A stretch of DNA of 48,617 bases from Mycobacterium sp. E1214 (GTDB lineage: Bacteria; Actinomycetota; Actinomycetes; Mycobacteriales; Mycobacteriaceae): positions 1-48,617 of the forward strand of contig NZ_LZJC01000049.1 of assembly GCF_001666755.1 (NCBI RefSeq), written 5' to 3'. Position numbers and translations under genes: made by a program. This document shows, piece after piece, positions 46,002 to 48,617 of the stretch. Position 1 is the first letter of the stretch. Each line of letters starts with the position of its first letter. The notes under the pieces were generated by a model that had not been told where the DNA came from, searched no databases, and saw only the letters and a program-made list of their open reading frames with translations.

Positions 46002-46012
46002 GGTGGCACAGT
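46002..46012 (+). repeat. Second copy of GGTGGCACAGT, before the sulfatase
   Basis: Identical to 45133-45143 and again immediately upstream of a start codon (ATG at 46014). It overlaps the ribosome site GAGAGG, so a protein bound here could block initiation of both transcription and translation. Confidence 0.5.
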
Positions 46013-46013
46013 C

Positions 46014-47366
46014 ATGCCCGAACAACCCAACATCGTGTACTTCCACGTCGACAACCTCGGCATGGGAGAGCTCGGCTGCTACGGCGGAGGGATCCTGCGC
46101 GGCGCCGACACCGCCCGCGCCGACGCCTTCGCCGCCGAGTCGCTGAAGTTGTCGCACTTCGTCGTCGAGCCACAGTGCACCCCAACCCGGTCGGCCCTGA
46201 TGACCGGGCGTTATCCCATCCGATCGGGCAACCACACCATAGCGTTGGGCGGAAACGGTGGTGGGATCGTCGCCTGGGAACGCACCATGGGCGACATCCT
46301 CTCTGAGAACGGCTACGCCACCGCGTGTTTCGGAAAATGGCACATCGGCGCCGAGGACGGCCGGTGGCCCACCGACCACGGCTTCGACGAGTGGTACGGC
46401 CCGGCCCGCACCTACGACGAGTGCCTGTGGCCCGACGACCCGTGGTACGACGGTGAGCGCGACGGCTACTCGTACATGTACGAGGGCACCAAGGCTGACG
46501 GGGTCACCGCCACCGACCAGCAGCTCACGGTCAAGCTCAAGGGTGAGATGGACGGCGAATACGACCGTCGCGCCAAGGCGTTCATGAAACGCAGTGTCGA
46601 GGCGGGCAAACCGTTCTACCTGTACCACAACCACTCGTTGATGCACTTCCCGATGGAGGTGCGCGAGGAGTTCAAGGGCAAGAGCACCAACGGCGCTTGG
46701 GGCGATTCGCTGCTGATGCTCGACCACGACTTCGGCAGCATCCTCGACTATCTGGCCGAGCTGGGCGTCGAGGAGAACACGATCGTGGTGTTCGCCGGCG
46801 ACAACGGTGCCGAGGACCACCTGGCCGGTCGCGGCACCGCGGGCTTCTTCGACGGTTCCTACTTCAGTTCCGCCGAGGGCGGAATCCGCACCCCGTGCCT
46901 GATCCGCTGGCCGGGCAAGGTCAAACCTCGCGAGAGCAACGAGATGGTGCATGTCACCGACATGTTCCCGACGCTGCTGCGCTGGGCCGGCTGCGACGTC
47001 CCCGACGACCGCATCATCGACGGCATCGACCAACGCGACTTCTTCACCGGCGCCGACGAATCCAACCGCGAGGGCTGCATGGTGTGGCTGAACGAGGAGC
47101 TACACGCGGTGAAGTGGTCACAGTTCAAGATCAACTTCAAGCGCCAGCAGCACTTCCATGACCCGGAGATCCCGCTCGGCTTCGCCCGCATCACCAACCT
47201 GTTGGAGGACCCGAAGGAACGCGAGGCGGTCAACCAGACCTGGGTGCGGTGGTGGGTGATGCAACACGCCTACCGGTTCATCCAGGCGTTCGACGAGAGC
47301 GTGAAGACCGAGGAGCTGATCCCGGCCGGGGCGCCGCTGGACTTCGTTCCGGCCCGCACCGCCTAG
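46014..47366 (+). CDS. Type I sulfatase (formylglycine-dependent)
   Basis: A 450-residue arylsulfatase-family hydrolase. The modification motif is C55-T-P-T-R in EPQCTPTRSALMTGRYP. Metal-side residues are D13 and N14 (VDNLGMGELGCYGG), where most sulfatases have two Asp, and the D-N pair of FAGDNGAEDH; GKWHIG holds the conserved Lys and His. No signal peptide, so it acts in the cytoplasm on an imported sulfate ester. The ATG at 46014 is chosen because GAGAGG precedes it; an in-frame start 18 bases upstream is less likely. Downstream, gyrB-like follows after 12 bases. Confidence 0.94.
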   Translation: MPEQPNIVYFHVDNLGMGELGCYGGGILRGADTARADAFAAESLKLSHFVVEPQCTPTRSALMTGRYPIRSGNHTIALGGNGGGIVAWERTMGDILSENGYATACFGKWHIGAEDGRWPTDHGFDEWYGPARTYDECLWPDDPWYDGERDGYSYMYEGTKADGVTATDQQLTVKLKGEMDGEYDRRAKAFMKRSVEAGKPFYLYHNHSLMHFPMEVREEFKGKSTNGAWGDSLLMLDHDFGSILDYLAELGVEENTIVVFAGDNGAEDHLAGRGTAGFFDGSYFSSAEGGIRTPCLIRWPGKVKPRESNEMVHVTDMFPTLLRWAGCDVPDDRIIDGIDQRDFFTGADESNREGCMVWLNEELHAVKWSQFKINFKRQQHFHDPEIPLGFARITNLLEDPKEREAVNQTWVRWWVMQHAYRFIQAFDESVKTEELIPAGAPLDFVPARTA

Positions 47367-47375
47367 GAGCATTGA

Positions 47376-48617
<1,242 letters not shown>

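Overview
The window is high-GC actinobacterial DNA that reads as a Mycobacterium chromosome, most likely a non-tuberculous species. The left ~28 kb follows the gene order of M. tuberculosis Rv2587c to Rv2614c: secD-yajC, gabT, a fadD9-type carboxylic acid reductase, ruvCAB, the DUF4178/DUF2617/DUF4247/DUF350/speE block, yebC, pdxT-tesB-pdxS, and nudix-pimA-patA-pgsA1-Ap4A phosphorylase-thrS. PE_PGRS44, vapBC40, vapBC41, pdxH and PPE42, which I recall from that stretch of H37Rv, are absent. Instead there is a secreted trypsin-like protein, a small orphan, a cytochrome P450 fused to a DsbA-like domain, and a TetR/SDR/nitroreductase cassette. This comparison is from memory, not from a search.

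Layout. 1-5.9 kb: translocase genes, GABA transaminase and the reductase, closed by a strong hairpin terminator. 5.9-9.4 kb: a membrane protein, then ruvCAB with a DUF1304 gene behind a LexA (SOS) box. 9.5-13.9 kb: the five-gene polyamine-synthase-like membrane block, convergent with yebC. 14-19.6 kb: the secreted protein, the small orphan, the P450-DsbA fusion (its 5' end looks frameshifted) and vitamin B6 synthesis. 19.7-21.6 kb: a TetR cassette with three matching operators (TAGAC-N6-GTCTA). 21.6-28 kb: a tightly overlapped operon for phosphatidylinositol mannoside synthesis, with thrS. 28-32.6 kb: thioesterase, aldo/keto reductase, DUF1990 protein, and a Cys-rich HTH regulator with a membrane protein, a cupin and a nitronate monooxygenase. 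32.9-38.8 kb: small mycobacterial proteins, an EthR-like regulator, an SGNH hydrolase, DedA, a STAS protein, a YbdK-type ligase and a TauE-type permease. 38.9-44 kb: mini-catalase, SDR, acyl-CoA ligase, metallo-hydrolase and enoyl-CoA hydratase-like protein.

The right end (44.1-48.6 kb) is a sulfatase locus: formylglycine-generating enzyme, GntR/UTRA regulator and a CxPxR sulfatase. It runs with a 12-bp gap into a gyrB-like gene cut by the window edge. That gene is not in the usual dnaA-recF setting and lacks the insert of housekeeping mycobacterial GyrB, so it looks like a second type II topoisomerase subunit. The most notable items are the P450-DsbA fusion with its probable frameshift, the TetR operator set, and the sulfatase plus gyrB-paralogue locus. 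I saw no tRNA, rRNA, CRISPR array, insertion sequence or phage attachment site.
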